Position numbers and translations under genes: made by a program. DNA of 64,000 nucleotides, from NCBI GenBank assembly GCA_028023455.1, contig JAQFVV010000256.1, positions 1,227,001-1,291,000 on the forward strand, written 5' to 3'. Shown one piece after another: positions 54,323 to 64,000 of the stretch. Within the stretch, counting starts at the first letter, position 1. Every line of letters begins with the position of its first letter. Below the pieces are notes generated by a model. The model made no database searches, was not told the DNA's origin, and saw only the letters and a list, made by a program, of their open reading frames with translations. Source of the stretch: Epiperipatus broadwayi. Lineage: Eukaryota; Onychophora; Udeonychophora; Euonychophora; Peripatidae.

Positions 54323-56755
54323 TGTACCGGTTCGACTACCCTGTAGTGGTCTTGCATGGTTAGACTCTCATACGCACCGAGCATGAAGTGACGTATGCTA
54401 CAGAATGGGACATCGATAATAATTCTCTAAAATATTTTTGATTAAATATGAGTAAATACCTCAAAGAAATTATTAGAGGAAGTAGATTGAACCTAAAATT
54501 AGGCCCATCCAGACCTTCCTTGTTAAATTGTTTCATTAGCCGATTAATTATACATTGACTAATTAAAGTGTCCTTACACACCTTTAAGAGTACTGAATAC
54601 TTCCTTCAGTCTCTAGTGCCACTCCCGTTCAAGATTATACTTATTCCTTTTCTTTCCCAACAGAGTGTGTAAAATGTGACTAGTCATTAACGAATATGAG
54701 TATTTCGAGACGTTCGGACTAAAATAAAAGAAACAATCCAACTCCCCGGTAAGTTATCCATATCTAGCTCACTTTATATTCTATAAATCTCAGGTTAACT
54801 ACGTGGATTGGCATTTTGATAAAAAAAAAAACAACTATATATCTGTACTAATAACTTAATAATTATTTTAAAGCTAAGTCAAAAACTTATAAATGATTTT
54901 AATTACAAAAGTGAATATTTATTATCCCCAGATTATTATATTTATCCTCCACTAATGCATACATATAAGTCCAATATATATATATATAATATTTAAATTA
55001 TATTTACCCTCCACCGATGCATATACATATGACCCCAAGATATATATATAAAAAGAAAAAACACAATATCTAAAAGATTACACAATGGGTGTGCCCTATA
55101 TTCCTTCCCATTTTAGAGTAATAAATCCATATAACAAGGTATGCAGTAATAATATATATATCATAATATAAAAATTTTTTACAAAGAACATAAATGAGAG
55201 AGAAAAAATATATATATAATAGAATATAAAATAAAAATATATATATAACCAACTATACATGCTCCTCGGACTTGTTCTTGGATTCTATTCGAACTTCCTG
55301 GGCCACACGGCTACTTCATAGGGCAGATAAGGCTTCCATTCACCGACATACTTTGAGTCTTTCTTGTCATCAGGGTCTGCTATTTCTTCTAAGACATCTT
55401 CGGACTTGATAGACAAACAGGTGGTGTACTACGGCTGAAAGTCTACTCCATGGTAGGATAATAACCCGGAACGTATAATTGATCCATCTTTCAAATTATC
55501 GGATCTGTAGGTATACTTCTCCCGTATATATGTATATTGCACACGGCTGATTAGGGGAAGTAGATCCTAAATAAATTGCAGTTCTCCAACTATGATTCGT
55601 CTTTCGTTTTTTTTTTTTATTTAAACGTATTGAGAATCCATGTTGTTGATCATTTTCCAAACTCCACTTAACGATCCTTGCTAAATGCTAATTTTCCAAA
55701 TTCTTTTTCTAGGAAATCCAAGTGATTATAATTTTAACAGACACAGTTCATTTTCTCCTTTCTCTCTGTCAGATTGTTTTTCACAAATCTCTATACTGTT
55801 CCATTTTTTTAGACTAGCGGGAGACAAGATTTAACTTTCTAAATCTTTGCCATTGGAATGCTTTTGCAAGCTAGCATTAACTTGTCTGCACTCTTTAGCA
55901 GGCTAATCTCCCTTGGTCCGCATGCTTTAGCAAGCTAGTACTCGACTGACTCAAAGCCCCCAGTAAGCAGCACATATAGCCCAAACAGTCCAATTGTCAT
56001 ACCCCCTCTACGAGCTATTGCATCAGCTAATAATAAATTTAATTATCCCTTTCTACATTCTTTTACCTTTTTATTTATTAAAGTACACTTTTGCAAGCTT
56101 CCATATTGAGTACTTGACACCCATTGTGCTTACATTCCTTTCTCAGATAAAATCTATTTTATCTTTATTCACGATCAACCGAAAATTCTTTTATACAAAA
56201 CATTTTCTTCGGTTGAAAGTAGATTGTAATTAGCAAAAAGGTTTTTTTTTCCTTTACAAATTTAATTAATTAATTTCAAACCCTCTCATTCTAACAATTA
56301 GAAAAGATAAATTCCAATAAATGCAAAAACTTTTTAGCTATTTAGAATTTTCTTTTCTTTTTTTAGGAAAATAATAAAAAATAAAAATACATTTCTATAT
56401 ATGTGTGTTCGAACATTTATAAGTAGTAAAATACAACAAAAAAAAAAAAAAAACTGTTCTACACATAAACAAATATTACAACTTATTTTCCCTTTTTTTT
56501 TTTTTTAGACAGGTTTGCTAGTCGAATAAATTTTTAAAACATATATACACTGCATACACTTGTACTGTCGGTATAATAAGAATATAATATAGCCCAAACC
56601 CATTTATTTATGTACTATATCCGTACCTCCCACTTCCCCTCTGAATTATAATTTAATAAATCGTATTAAAATTATAATTTTCATGTGATACATGTAAGCT
56701 GTGCTGAATCTTCAGCAAACAGCCATTTTGTGCATGGCCATTATACACGGACTGG

Positions 56756-56760
<5 letters not shown>
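54323..56760 (-). repeat. 5' LTR of element B (right copy)
   Basis: 2438 bases, collinear with 49307-51753. The differences are point substitutions, many at former CpG sites, and length changes in A, T and AT runs. It ends TGTTGCC on the minus strand instead of TGTGCC, a one-base insertion. Paired frames on either strand (for example 54360-54581) are conserved only because the LTRs are copies. Confidence 0.9.
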
Positions 56761-56787
<27 letters not shown>

Positions 56788-56788
<1 letters not shown>

Positions 56789-57021
56789 GCACCTACTATG
56801 TCTATAATTAAATCAAGTCTGTGTAAGATTTTTTTCAAATTTTATAGGAGCTCAGTATTTTTTTTTATTAGACATTTTTACTAGTCATTAATTAATGAAT
56901 CAGTATATAGCTATTCATAACTAGAAGATAAACAAAAAAACCTGTAAACTTGAATATCTGGCTCTTGGCTAATCTTGTGAAATTGGGTTTATTATATATA
57001 TATATGTGTGTGTGTGTGTGA
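56788..57021. other. AT-rich sequence ending in (AT)n(TG)n
   Basis: No gene. A compound dinucleotide tract at 56994-57020 directly precedes the PLE fragment. Confidence 0.6.
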
Positions 57022-57318
57022 ATCTCAGTGTACATTGGAGAAAAGATCAAAAGAGCATTGGTTGTTATATAAATGAGTGAAAAATCAAGACAAGAGAATG
57101 TTAGAAATGATGATGCATCACCTTCAGTATTTTTTAATCATAATGTAACATGTAATTATGTTTTTGATTTTGATTTGAATAAAGTTAAGATTTTGTGTAT
57201 TGAAAAAAATAATAATAAACGTAAAATTAAAGAAGCTATGTTAATAAAAAATGGAAAGCAACATTTAATAAATAAAGAGGCTGCTAATATAAAAATTAAT
57301 GAATTGTGGGAAAATTGA
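57022..57318 (+). pseudogene. PLE GIY-YIG fragment
   Basis: In one frame: SVYIGEKIKRALVV (YIG signature), a stop at 57070, then RQENVRNDDASPSVFFNH, YVFDFDLNKVKILCIEKN and KRKIKEAMLIKNG with the candidate catalytic Glu, ending LWEN and TGA. This matches the HxxxxH-DFD ... KRRIKES pattern of the PLE at 20.5 kb but is a separate lineage. One in-frame stop and no RT make it a remnant. No hammerhead-like motif was found downstream. Confidence 0.7.
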
Positions 57319-57540
57319 TGTATGACGTAATTGTTTTGTATACATTTGTAATGGTTTTTTTGTAATAGAGTTTGAATTTAGTTGATAACGATTACTTAGA
57401 TACTTGAAAGTATTTCTATTAAATTATAGTATATATTTGTTTTTAAAATATTTTTACTGTATTAATTATTGTATTGTTTTGAATAATTATATATATATAT
57501 AGTCAAAATAAATGTCACAGATCACATGACCCTATCTTTT
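57319..57540. other. AT-rich non-coding DNA
   Basis: Short (AT)n at 57488-57501. Nothing else. Confidence 0.5.
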
Positions 57541-57544
57541 AAGC

Positions 57545-57790
57545 TTGTAAGTTATAAACAGTGAGGATTGCCAATTCCTCAACAAGATTTTTGATAAATG
57601 CTTAGCCAGAGCCAGCACTTAAAATATCTGTCAGGAACCCCCCCCCAACCCCCAACCATGGTTTCATGCTTTGGCACTCCTCAGAAAGGTACCAGGGTAG
57701 ATTCAGACACTAGATCTAAAAATACCAACCCAAAGCCAAGCACATATCTAAAAGTTATCTATTGAGTGGAAAATCTGAAATTTTCAGACA
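57545..57790 (-). repeat. Family B partial copy
   Basis: Shares with the 3735-4048 fold-back the 'gataaatgc' and 'aatatctgtc' blocks and the hammerhead segment, but is single-armed. A C-rich run (57638-57655) interrupts it. 'gtagattcagacactagat' also matches 3891-3904. Confidence 0.65.
57654..57684 (-). ncRNA. Hammerhead ribozyme candidate, intact core (family B)
   Basis: On the minus strand CTGAGGA (57684-57678), stem II GUGC/GCAU with loop CAAA, GAAAC (57665-57661), then CATGGTT. ACC/GGU can form helix III with loop AU, leaving U17 as the cleavage base (GUU). Helix I is not convincing because the downstream side has become a G run. The core bases are intact. Confidence 0.5.
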
Positions 57791-60210
57791 TGTACATGTC
57801 TTCAAACCCAGCTATCCAACTCAAATAGCTATATATATATATATATATAGAGAGAGAGATGAATATATATATATCAAATAGCTATATAGAGAGAGAGAGA
57901 GAGAGAGAGAGATGAAAGAAAGTATAAGAGCCTTTTGCTCTACATTAGGTTATTTAAAGAATGTTTTGTCTTTAATTATATATGGAAAATATATACAAGT
58001 AGTAGATAAAACTTATAATTTTTTCCTTATTATTCAAAAAATTAACGATGCATAATGAAGTAGACTTTATTGTTTTTAGAGAATTACAGTTTTGATTAAG
58101 GCAATTGGGAAATATATGTAATATGATATTTGATTTAACAAAGTGACAAGTAGATTTCTTTCAGCACTTATGGTTTCTTTTAAAAATAATGAAATAAACC
58201 ATATGGCAAAGGTACTGTTGTGGATCTTGAATAAATGGATTGCAAATAGATTGGATATATTTCTATTTGAAAAGCATTTTCTAGTTGAAAAGCAGAACAA
58301 AAGATGAAATTGGAATAGTGAGAAGTTGTGATGATATATAGAATACTTTAAGTGCAATTTGAAAATTATAACTGCAGTTTGTAATGTTATAATTGACTAT
58401 TTATTAGTCTGCATTCAGAACAGGTTATATTTAACTGTTTAAGGAGGTTTATTGAAACTTCTTTGTATCAATAATTTCGATCTCTTTGGTTAAGTTGCTA
58501 TCTTTAGTGTCTATATAAATATATTGGACCATAAATAAAGGTGGAATTCCACCTTTATTGTTAAAAGGAAGTTGCTTTGACAACAGTTTGAGATTGTTGA
58601 TCGTTATCTATATTGGGATTGTTTAAGGGTTGACAGTTTTCTAATGGTTATATATAGATTAATATTTAAAATCATTTCACAAATTAAGATTGGTTATTTT
58701 ATTAGACATATTAAAAAAGAAAGATATAGAAAGATGTTTATTGAAAAAATATGTATGTATTACAACTATATAAATAATATCTGATTTACCCAAACCCGTT
58801 ATTTTCATGCCATCTGATATAATTATTCAGCAATGCGAACAAAAAAAAGTTATATTCTTCTCTGCTTGTCTGAAATTATAAATTGACACATAAAGAGCAA
58901 TGATAAACAAGTGTGAAATTTTAATTAACTGAGAAGTTATAATAGCTCCACTTTAAACTATCTATGCTGAGCAAACACTCATTTAACTACTTTTAGAGTG
59001 AGTAGCTGTTTGCTTTTCTTAAATAATTTCAATTTTATAAGTTTTAACAACATATCATTTAATTAAAATTTTGCACTTAATTTATAATTACATATATATA
59101 TATGTGTGTGTGTGTGTGTTACGGAAATAAATGCTACTCCTATGTTATGTGTGTGTGCATATATAGTATATAAAGATAATTATTTTGGCTTAGTGTTTTC
59201 TCCGGGTTACTTCTGGTCAGATTACTGTTACCAGTACTTTTCCCACACCATGGGCCAGCATAGGTGTACTTCGATCCCAGAATCTTGGCACCTGGAGGTA
59301 ATCCAGCCAATTAGAACTGAGGTTATATATAATTTCTTTTATATATTGTAATGATCTCGATATGATAATTTGATTTGGTTATTCAAACTATAACCAAGTT
59401 TACAGATACTGAGTACTGCCCTCACTAAGAGATGAATGATAATCTTTTTATCAGATAAAAATGATATCTGACTTTGGAAATATTACTTCTGTTTTTGTCT
59501 GGTGAATCAGATTAAAATATTAAATAATAATAGTGTTCATTATGGAAGTCTATCTATGCTTGATTTATTAAACGTTTTACAATCCATGACTATAAGTAGT
59601 TTATTAATCATCCTTACTTTGGACACCATTGAGTTTCTTATGTTATTGAATTAGAATAAGTTAAAATCTGTCTGCATTATTCTATTATAATAATTATATC
59701 TGTTTTTATATCAATATACAAAAAATTTTCTTAAGTACTATAACATGGTCTAACTATTATAATAGATAAATGATACTTATATTTCCATATGCTTTTGCAT
59801 CATAATCACCCATTTCATTTTATCATTACTCTCTACATTTGATTGAATTATACTATCTATCAAACAGTTTTTTTTCTTTATTCATCTAGGTAGTGATATG
59901 CAAAATTTTCTTCTGATTGTTTTCACTTTAAAATTTATTATTTGCTACTCAATGATACTCTTAAGGTTGAATTAATAACAATAAAAAATAATTTATCAAA
60001 TTTTAATTTTAAATCAACTTATGCTTACATAAATGGTATACAAATAATTACTTAATTGTACACTATGCATTTTCCCAGGATTTTATTAATCTTTAAGAGA
60101 AGCTTGTATCCATATCTTTTCTACATAGAGCATTTCTCTTAAATATGATAAAACATTACACAATGATTCACCATAGTAATATCAATTTATATCTACCATT
60201 TTGATTAACA
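57791..60210. other. AT-rich non-coding DNA
   Basis: (AT)n and (GA)n at 57831-57912 and (AT)n(GT)n at 59093-59119. Around 59200-59310 is a less AT-rich patch (ccacaccatgggccagcata, cttcgatcccagaat) that may be a SINE fragment. The frames 58076-58357 (-) and 59106-59351 (+) have no motif. Confidence 0.45.
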
Positions 60211-60214
60211 ATCA

Positions 60215-60475
60215 ACTGTTATTAAAACAAGCAAAATTCTCCATGCAGTAGTGCCACTCAGTGCAAGCCAGAGTAATCAATGGATTCCAGAAGGCTTGTG
60301 CATAAAATCCCTATCTCGTGCCTATTCTTTCAATATCCTTAGACTAGTTTCTGGCTTGTGGCCTTCATCAGTGAGGAGCTTTGGATCTGAAAGCACTGCA
60401 CCTAGATCTTAGGATCTAATGCAACCCTCCAGCATGTGATCATGTGATATTTAGTGGTTTAATAGCAATCAACTG
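60215..60475 (-). repeat. Family A unit, minus orientation, well preserved
   Basis: Carries 'ctccatgcagtagtgccact', 'aatcaatggattcc', 'tgtgcataaaatccctat', the hammerhead, 'ggatctaatgcaaccctcc' and 'catgtgatatttagtgg'. Single unit, no fold-back. Confidence 0.8.
60342..60371 (-). ncRNA. Hammerhead ribozyme candidate, intact core (family A)
   Basis: On the minus strand CTGATGA (60371-60365), stem II GGC/GCC with loop CACAA, GAAAC (60351-60347), two-base loop TA, GTC (60344-60342). Helix III is AC/GU. Helix I pairs UCCUCA (60377-60372) with UAAGGA (60341-60336), five of six. Every invariant core base and the preferred GUC triplet are present. It is type I topology with a minimal helix III, as in PLE and retrozyme hammerheads. 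The A-A apposition at 10.1-11.1 is the main weakness. Of the family A copies this is the best candidate for activity. Confidence 0.65.
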
Positions 60476-62199
60476 TCCAACATTTTTTTAAACTAATGAT
60501 GTCATAGGATAATAACTTCATGAAAGTCATGAGTAGATAAAGTGGCAACAATCCTGTTTAAAAAAGAGTTCTGTGCATGATTTATTTATTATATACAAAA
60601 AATTGTTTGATTTTATAGTATCATGATTACTGCAGTTGCTTAATTTTCATCCAGTATTTTTGCAAGATAGTCTGTATTAAAATTTATAATACATCCAATG
60701 TTAATAAGATTTTTACTTTAAATGATAAAAAAATTATGATTTCATTATCAAAAACAACTTTGATTGCATCCATATCAAATTGCATTAATAATAAATTTTA
60801 AAGTGTATTCACTAACTAAAATATATTTACTCAATTAGTTTTTATTTAATCAGGAATAACCATCCTACACATGCACTGTATGAATTTATAATGCTTGAGG
60901 AATATTTTTATTTTCTAAACACAAGATAAAGTCTTTGAAAAGATAAGATGAAAACACTAATTTTACATAAGGTAAAAATGCTTACATGAGAAATAAAAAC
61001 TCCTCTGGCTAAAAAAAAAAAAAAAAAAATCATGCATTATGTAATTAATAATCAACTTTATTTAATCAAAGTGACTTAAATATATGATGAAAATATTATA
61101 TGTTTAATTTTTATTTTATTTGTAGTGTAATGGCAGTTTTCATTGCAAATATAAAAAAAAAATGTTGACAAAAAGAAAAGAAATAGAAAAAAATACAAAT
61201 TTCATTCACTATAAAATAAACTTTGATCACATGCAACAACAAAGTATATTTACAATACTTTCTATGATGTTTACATTATCTTAAAATCAATTTTAATTTA
61301 CCTAACTTTTAATTAATGTTTTCATATCTATAGAATATTTCCACTTGGCAAAAGTTATATTAATAAACAATGGGAGATTTAATTATTTACATTATTAAAC
61401 CATATTCATTTATGAGTAACTATTAATTATGGTATTTTATGAAAGAAAAACTAATTGAAAAGCAAGATAAGCTATCTAATTAACAATTCAACATGTTGTT
61501 TGAAAACCATTTAGCATTACCTTTGATTCTAAACTAATACATAATATGACATGGGAGAACTAAGGATATATAAAAAGCGTAACAAACAAAATTATTTGGT
61601 TGGAACTGAACGTGAAAAACTATTCAGTTTAGTTGCCAATAAAGTTAGAAAATACCAATAAATCTAATATTAAGTTTATTATGGAATCAAGATAAGCCAG
61701 CACAGATAAATTATAAGCTATTTTTATTATTTTCAATTGCTGTTATGAGAAAATTATTCACTATATATACACAGTATAAGTATAAAAATGTGTGATGATG
61801 CAAACATTAATTGAGTCACTATTTATTATCTGGGAATGCAGTCACTGGTAGAGTATTTGATATAAAACCTAAAGATGTGTTATAATCTATCTCTGTCTGT
61901 CCAACATATAAAATATGTTCTGACTTGATAATCTATCAACAAACGAAAACTGTCACTAAAACAAAATTTTTGATACAAAATTAATATCATGAAAAAAATT
62001 AAAATTGTAATGGATAAAATTCAGCAAAACTATTGATAATATAGCAGAAGAAAAAACTGACAACTTGGAACAAGAATTTAGAGATTGGAAGGATTGGTTT
62101 TGCAAAGTGGAAGATTACTATGAATAATGTTAAAAGTGTATTTTTCAAAATTTTATCATGCTTAGAGAAAATTAAAAATGCGATACAGTTAAGAGCTTC
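60476..62199. other. AT-rich non-coding DNA
   Basis: No supported feature. The minus frame at 61999-62265 partly overlaps the hAT-like element and has no motif. Confidence 0.5.
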
Positions 62200-62207
62200 A
62201 TTTAACT

Positions 62208-62679
62208 CAATGGTCTTCAACCTTTTCACACCTGCGAACCTGTAAAAATAAGGATAAGGTTTCACAGACCAGCAGAAGTCTAGAGATAAATTTTCTTAAA
62301 GATGTAAAAAGCTTAGCCTTAGATGAAGTTTTATATATATGGAGTTTCTATAATAAAAAACTTTTTTTTTTTAATTTTGAATTTTTTTAGAAATTTTTTT
62401 AGAAAAGTAATAAAAAATATAATTCTATCCCCTCCCCCCGTAAATATCTGTGATAACTAGAAAAACAAATTAGTTTATGTATGATTGATTAGATTTTGTT
62501 TTTGTTGTGTTTCTTTTTTTTAAATCAGGTAAAAGTGCAATGAAAAAATAAATAAAAATTGTTTATATTAATTAAAAGTTTAAAATCTTATTATTTTATT
62601 ACAAACTTTTTGCCAGTTTAGCACGGACCAGAAAAAAACTTCTGCGGCCCGGTGCCGGCCGAATGGTTGAAGACCACTA
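62208..62679. mobile_element. Short non-autonomous hAT-like element
   Basis: Inverted ends: caatggtcttcaacc on the left and, read from the right, tagtggtcttcaacc. These fit the CAGTGGTCTTCAACC consensus of hAT elements, as does the subterminal 'cggaccag'/'gaccagcagaag' wording. Candidate 8-base flanks ATTTAACT and CTTATACT agree at five positions, so the copy is old. It is 472 bases with no coding frame. The interior is T/A-rich. Confidence 0.7.
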
Positions 62680-63620
62680 CTTATACTGCACAAAATCTTC
62701 AATAATTATAGTTAATAAGCATTTTGATAACTAGCAAGTAATTGGATAATAGAAGAAATAATTCGTAACTCTTCCTTATGAATGTTTTCAACCATTTAAA
62801 CATTGAATTTTTTTTTTCGTTTTTTTTCTTTTTTAAATTTTTATATGAGATATTTAAAAATGTAAATTATTACTTTAAAAAATATTTTATTAATGTATTG
62901 TTTACAGATAATAAATTCTTTAGTCTTGATATAAAAAAATGTAAAAAATATGTGCATGTTATGATTTAATGGTATGATTACGGAATTGTTTGTATTTGGA
63001 AATATGAATATTTTTTCCCTCTAAGAATCCATGTGTAGTTAAAATACTTTGGATATTTTATTGTAAGCATGTGCATGCACGTATCTACTGCCACTTAATA
63101 ATGATTTTTGATTTTATGAGCAGTATTTGGAAATCCAATGTTAAGTTGCATGATCAGAGCATTTGCATTCTATTACCTATTTGGAGCACCAATGCGTAGC
63201 TTTTTTGTATATAGTATAGGCAACAGTTTCATTCATTCAATCAAGCACAGACATTCTTTGTAATAAATATATATCAATCTGCATATATGAGCACTGAGAA
63301 AATATGTCTGTGCATATATATTTATTTGTAGGACATATATATACATGTATATGTGTATACAGATATATGCATATATATCATGTTTGTGATATATATATAT
63401 CTTTGATGATGAAATTTCTAAGTTAAATCAATTAAAAGTGAAAATAAGTTCTACATCTTTTTGGATTCTGAATTTACAATATACTGATGATTTTGCAACT
63501 TTTACCAGTTTAAAAGACAATTTACAGAATGTACTAAATATTTTGAATACTTTACTTTAATAATTAATGTTTCATTAGCCAGTAAGCCAATTTATATACA
63601 CTAATATTTTACAAATAGAG
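62680..63620. other. AT-rich non-coding DNA
   Basis: T-rich frame at 62778-62969 without motif. (AT)n-like patches occur near 63270-63400. Confidence 0.5.
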
Positions 63621-63624
63621 AGGT

Positions 63625-64000
63625 GAACTTATATATTGAGCTGCAGCACAGACTGCAACATGTTGCTGCTGTTTTTAACAAGTTAAAAAAATTAGATATT
63701 GATCGTAGGGAAGTAGCTGATGCAACAAAATTGGCTGTATTTAGAGTTATTATTTTTATCTAATTTATTATATGGAGATGAGACTTGGACACTCTTTCAA
63801 TGCAACATAAAGTCATTAGAAACGTTTTATTTAAGGATGCTCTACAAATTTTGAAAAATAAACTGACAAGACCATAAGATATATTCTTCAATTTGCTAGA
63901 TGTGATATTTTAAAGTCTAGTATTATAAAATCATATCTTCATTACATTGGCTATGTGAAACAAAAGAACAATACAAGACTATTAAAAGGGTATTTTATGA
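63625..64000 (+). pseudogene. LINE reverse-transcriptase C-terminal fragment
   Basis: In one frame the sequence suggests LQHVAAVFNKLKKLDIDRRE, then ATKLAVFRV. After a shift comes LLYGDETWTL-like coding ('ttatatggagatgagacttgg'), then 'gacaagaccataagat'. The order (helix, KL-x-VF, LLYG-x-ETWT) is the region after the RT domain of RTE- and R-type LINEs; compare VLTYGSETWTL in the element at 43.6 kb. Several stops and shifts make it a remnant. It continues beyond the window. Confidence 0.6.

Larger units (their letters stand above)
49307..56760 (-). mobile_element. LTR retrotransposon 'element B', Gag-only, intact ends
   Basis: Two LTRs of 2447 and 2438 bases flank a 2.57-kb interior. On the minus strand the LTR runs TGTGCCAGTCC ... 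AACCGGTACA. The minus-strand order is 5' LTR (56760-54323), PBS, leader, gag, 3' region, polypurine tract, 3' LTR (51753-49307). In the first 440 or so bases I count nine substitutions between the LTRs, roughly 2 per cent, so insertion was fairly recent. No protease, RT or integrase is present and no deletion scar is obvious. It therefore looks like a non-autonomous type that carries only its own Gag. Confidence 0.9.

Overview
This is eukaryotic, almost certainly invertebrate animal, nuclear DNA. It is strongly AT-rich, with long (AT)n microsatellites, and no prokaryotic gene layout. The only host coding sequence I can support is one 74-base exon at 31883-31956 (+). It has a clean splice acceptor and donor and encodes a thioredoxin-fold stretch that I recognise as calsequestrin. 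Most or all of the window is therefore probably intron of a calsequestrin gene plus inserted repeats. The combination of RTE LINE, Penelope-like elements (PLEs), a ZBED-type hAT element and hammerhead-bearing repeats suggests a lophotrochozoan, perhaps a mollusc or cephalopod. That assignment is inference, not proof.

Layout. 1-7.3 kb: AT-rich DNA with a tandem hammerhead-type repeat (family A, 1603-2270), a fold-back carrying a hammerhead with an intact core (family B, 3735-4048) and an A/G-rich decayed stretch. 7.3-12.2 kb: a TA-flanked inverted-repeat element, small palindromes, (AT)n arrays and a PLE GIY-YIG remnant with its own hammerhead-like motif. 12.2-22.7 kb: fold-back repeats (families E and D), giant (AT)n arrays and a frameshifted PLE with 71-bp inverted termini and a hammerhead-like fold (19143-20864). 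22.7-31.3 kb: a nested complex in which a gag-only LTR element (element A, 22834-29638, + strand) sits inside a family-E fold-back, with one piggyBac-like element in its 3' LTR and another in the fold-back beside it. 31.3-32.9 kb: the calsequestrin exon and flanking intron. 32858-35539: a decayed ZBED/hAT transposon with matching 8-bp target duplications, followed by an RTE fragment. 36-42.7 kb: family A fold-backs, then a three-unit tandem array (family C) with a hammerhead-like motif in each unit, resembling animal retrozymes, then a PLE 3' end. 43150-46160: a near-complete RTE LINE (- strand) broken by one stop codon, beside a 52-bp-arm hairpin. 46.5-49.3 kb: an inverted and tandem family A cluster, a LINE 3' fragment and a 95-bp (AT)n array. 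49307-56760: a young, complete-looking LTR element (element B, - strand) with 2.4-kb LTRs that encodes only Gag. 57-64 kb: a PLE GIY-YIG fragment, family B and A hammerhead copies, a short hAT-type element at 62208-62679 and a LINE reverse-transcriptase fragment running to the end.

How the parts fit. The most interesting recurring signal is a set of self-cleaving-ribozyme-like folds of hammerhead type I with a very short helix III. I see them in at least four repeat families besides two different PLE 3' ends. Some keep every core nucleotide (3842-3873, 60342-60371, 57654-57684, 47531-47560). They occur as tandem units, as expected of circular-RNA-derived retrozymes, or as head-to-head palindromes. 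PLEs in the same window could supply the reverse transcriptase; that link is inference. The second notable system is a pair of non-autonomous Gag-only LTR retrotransposons.
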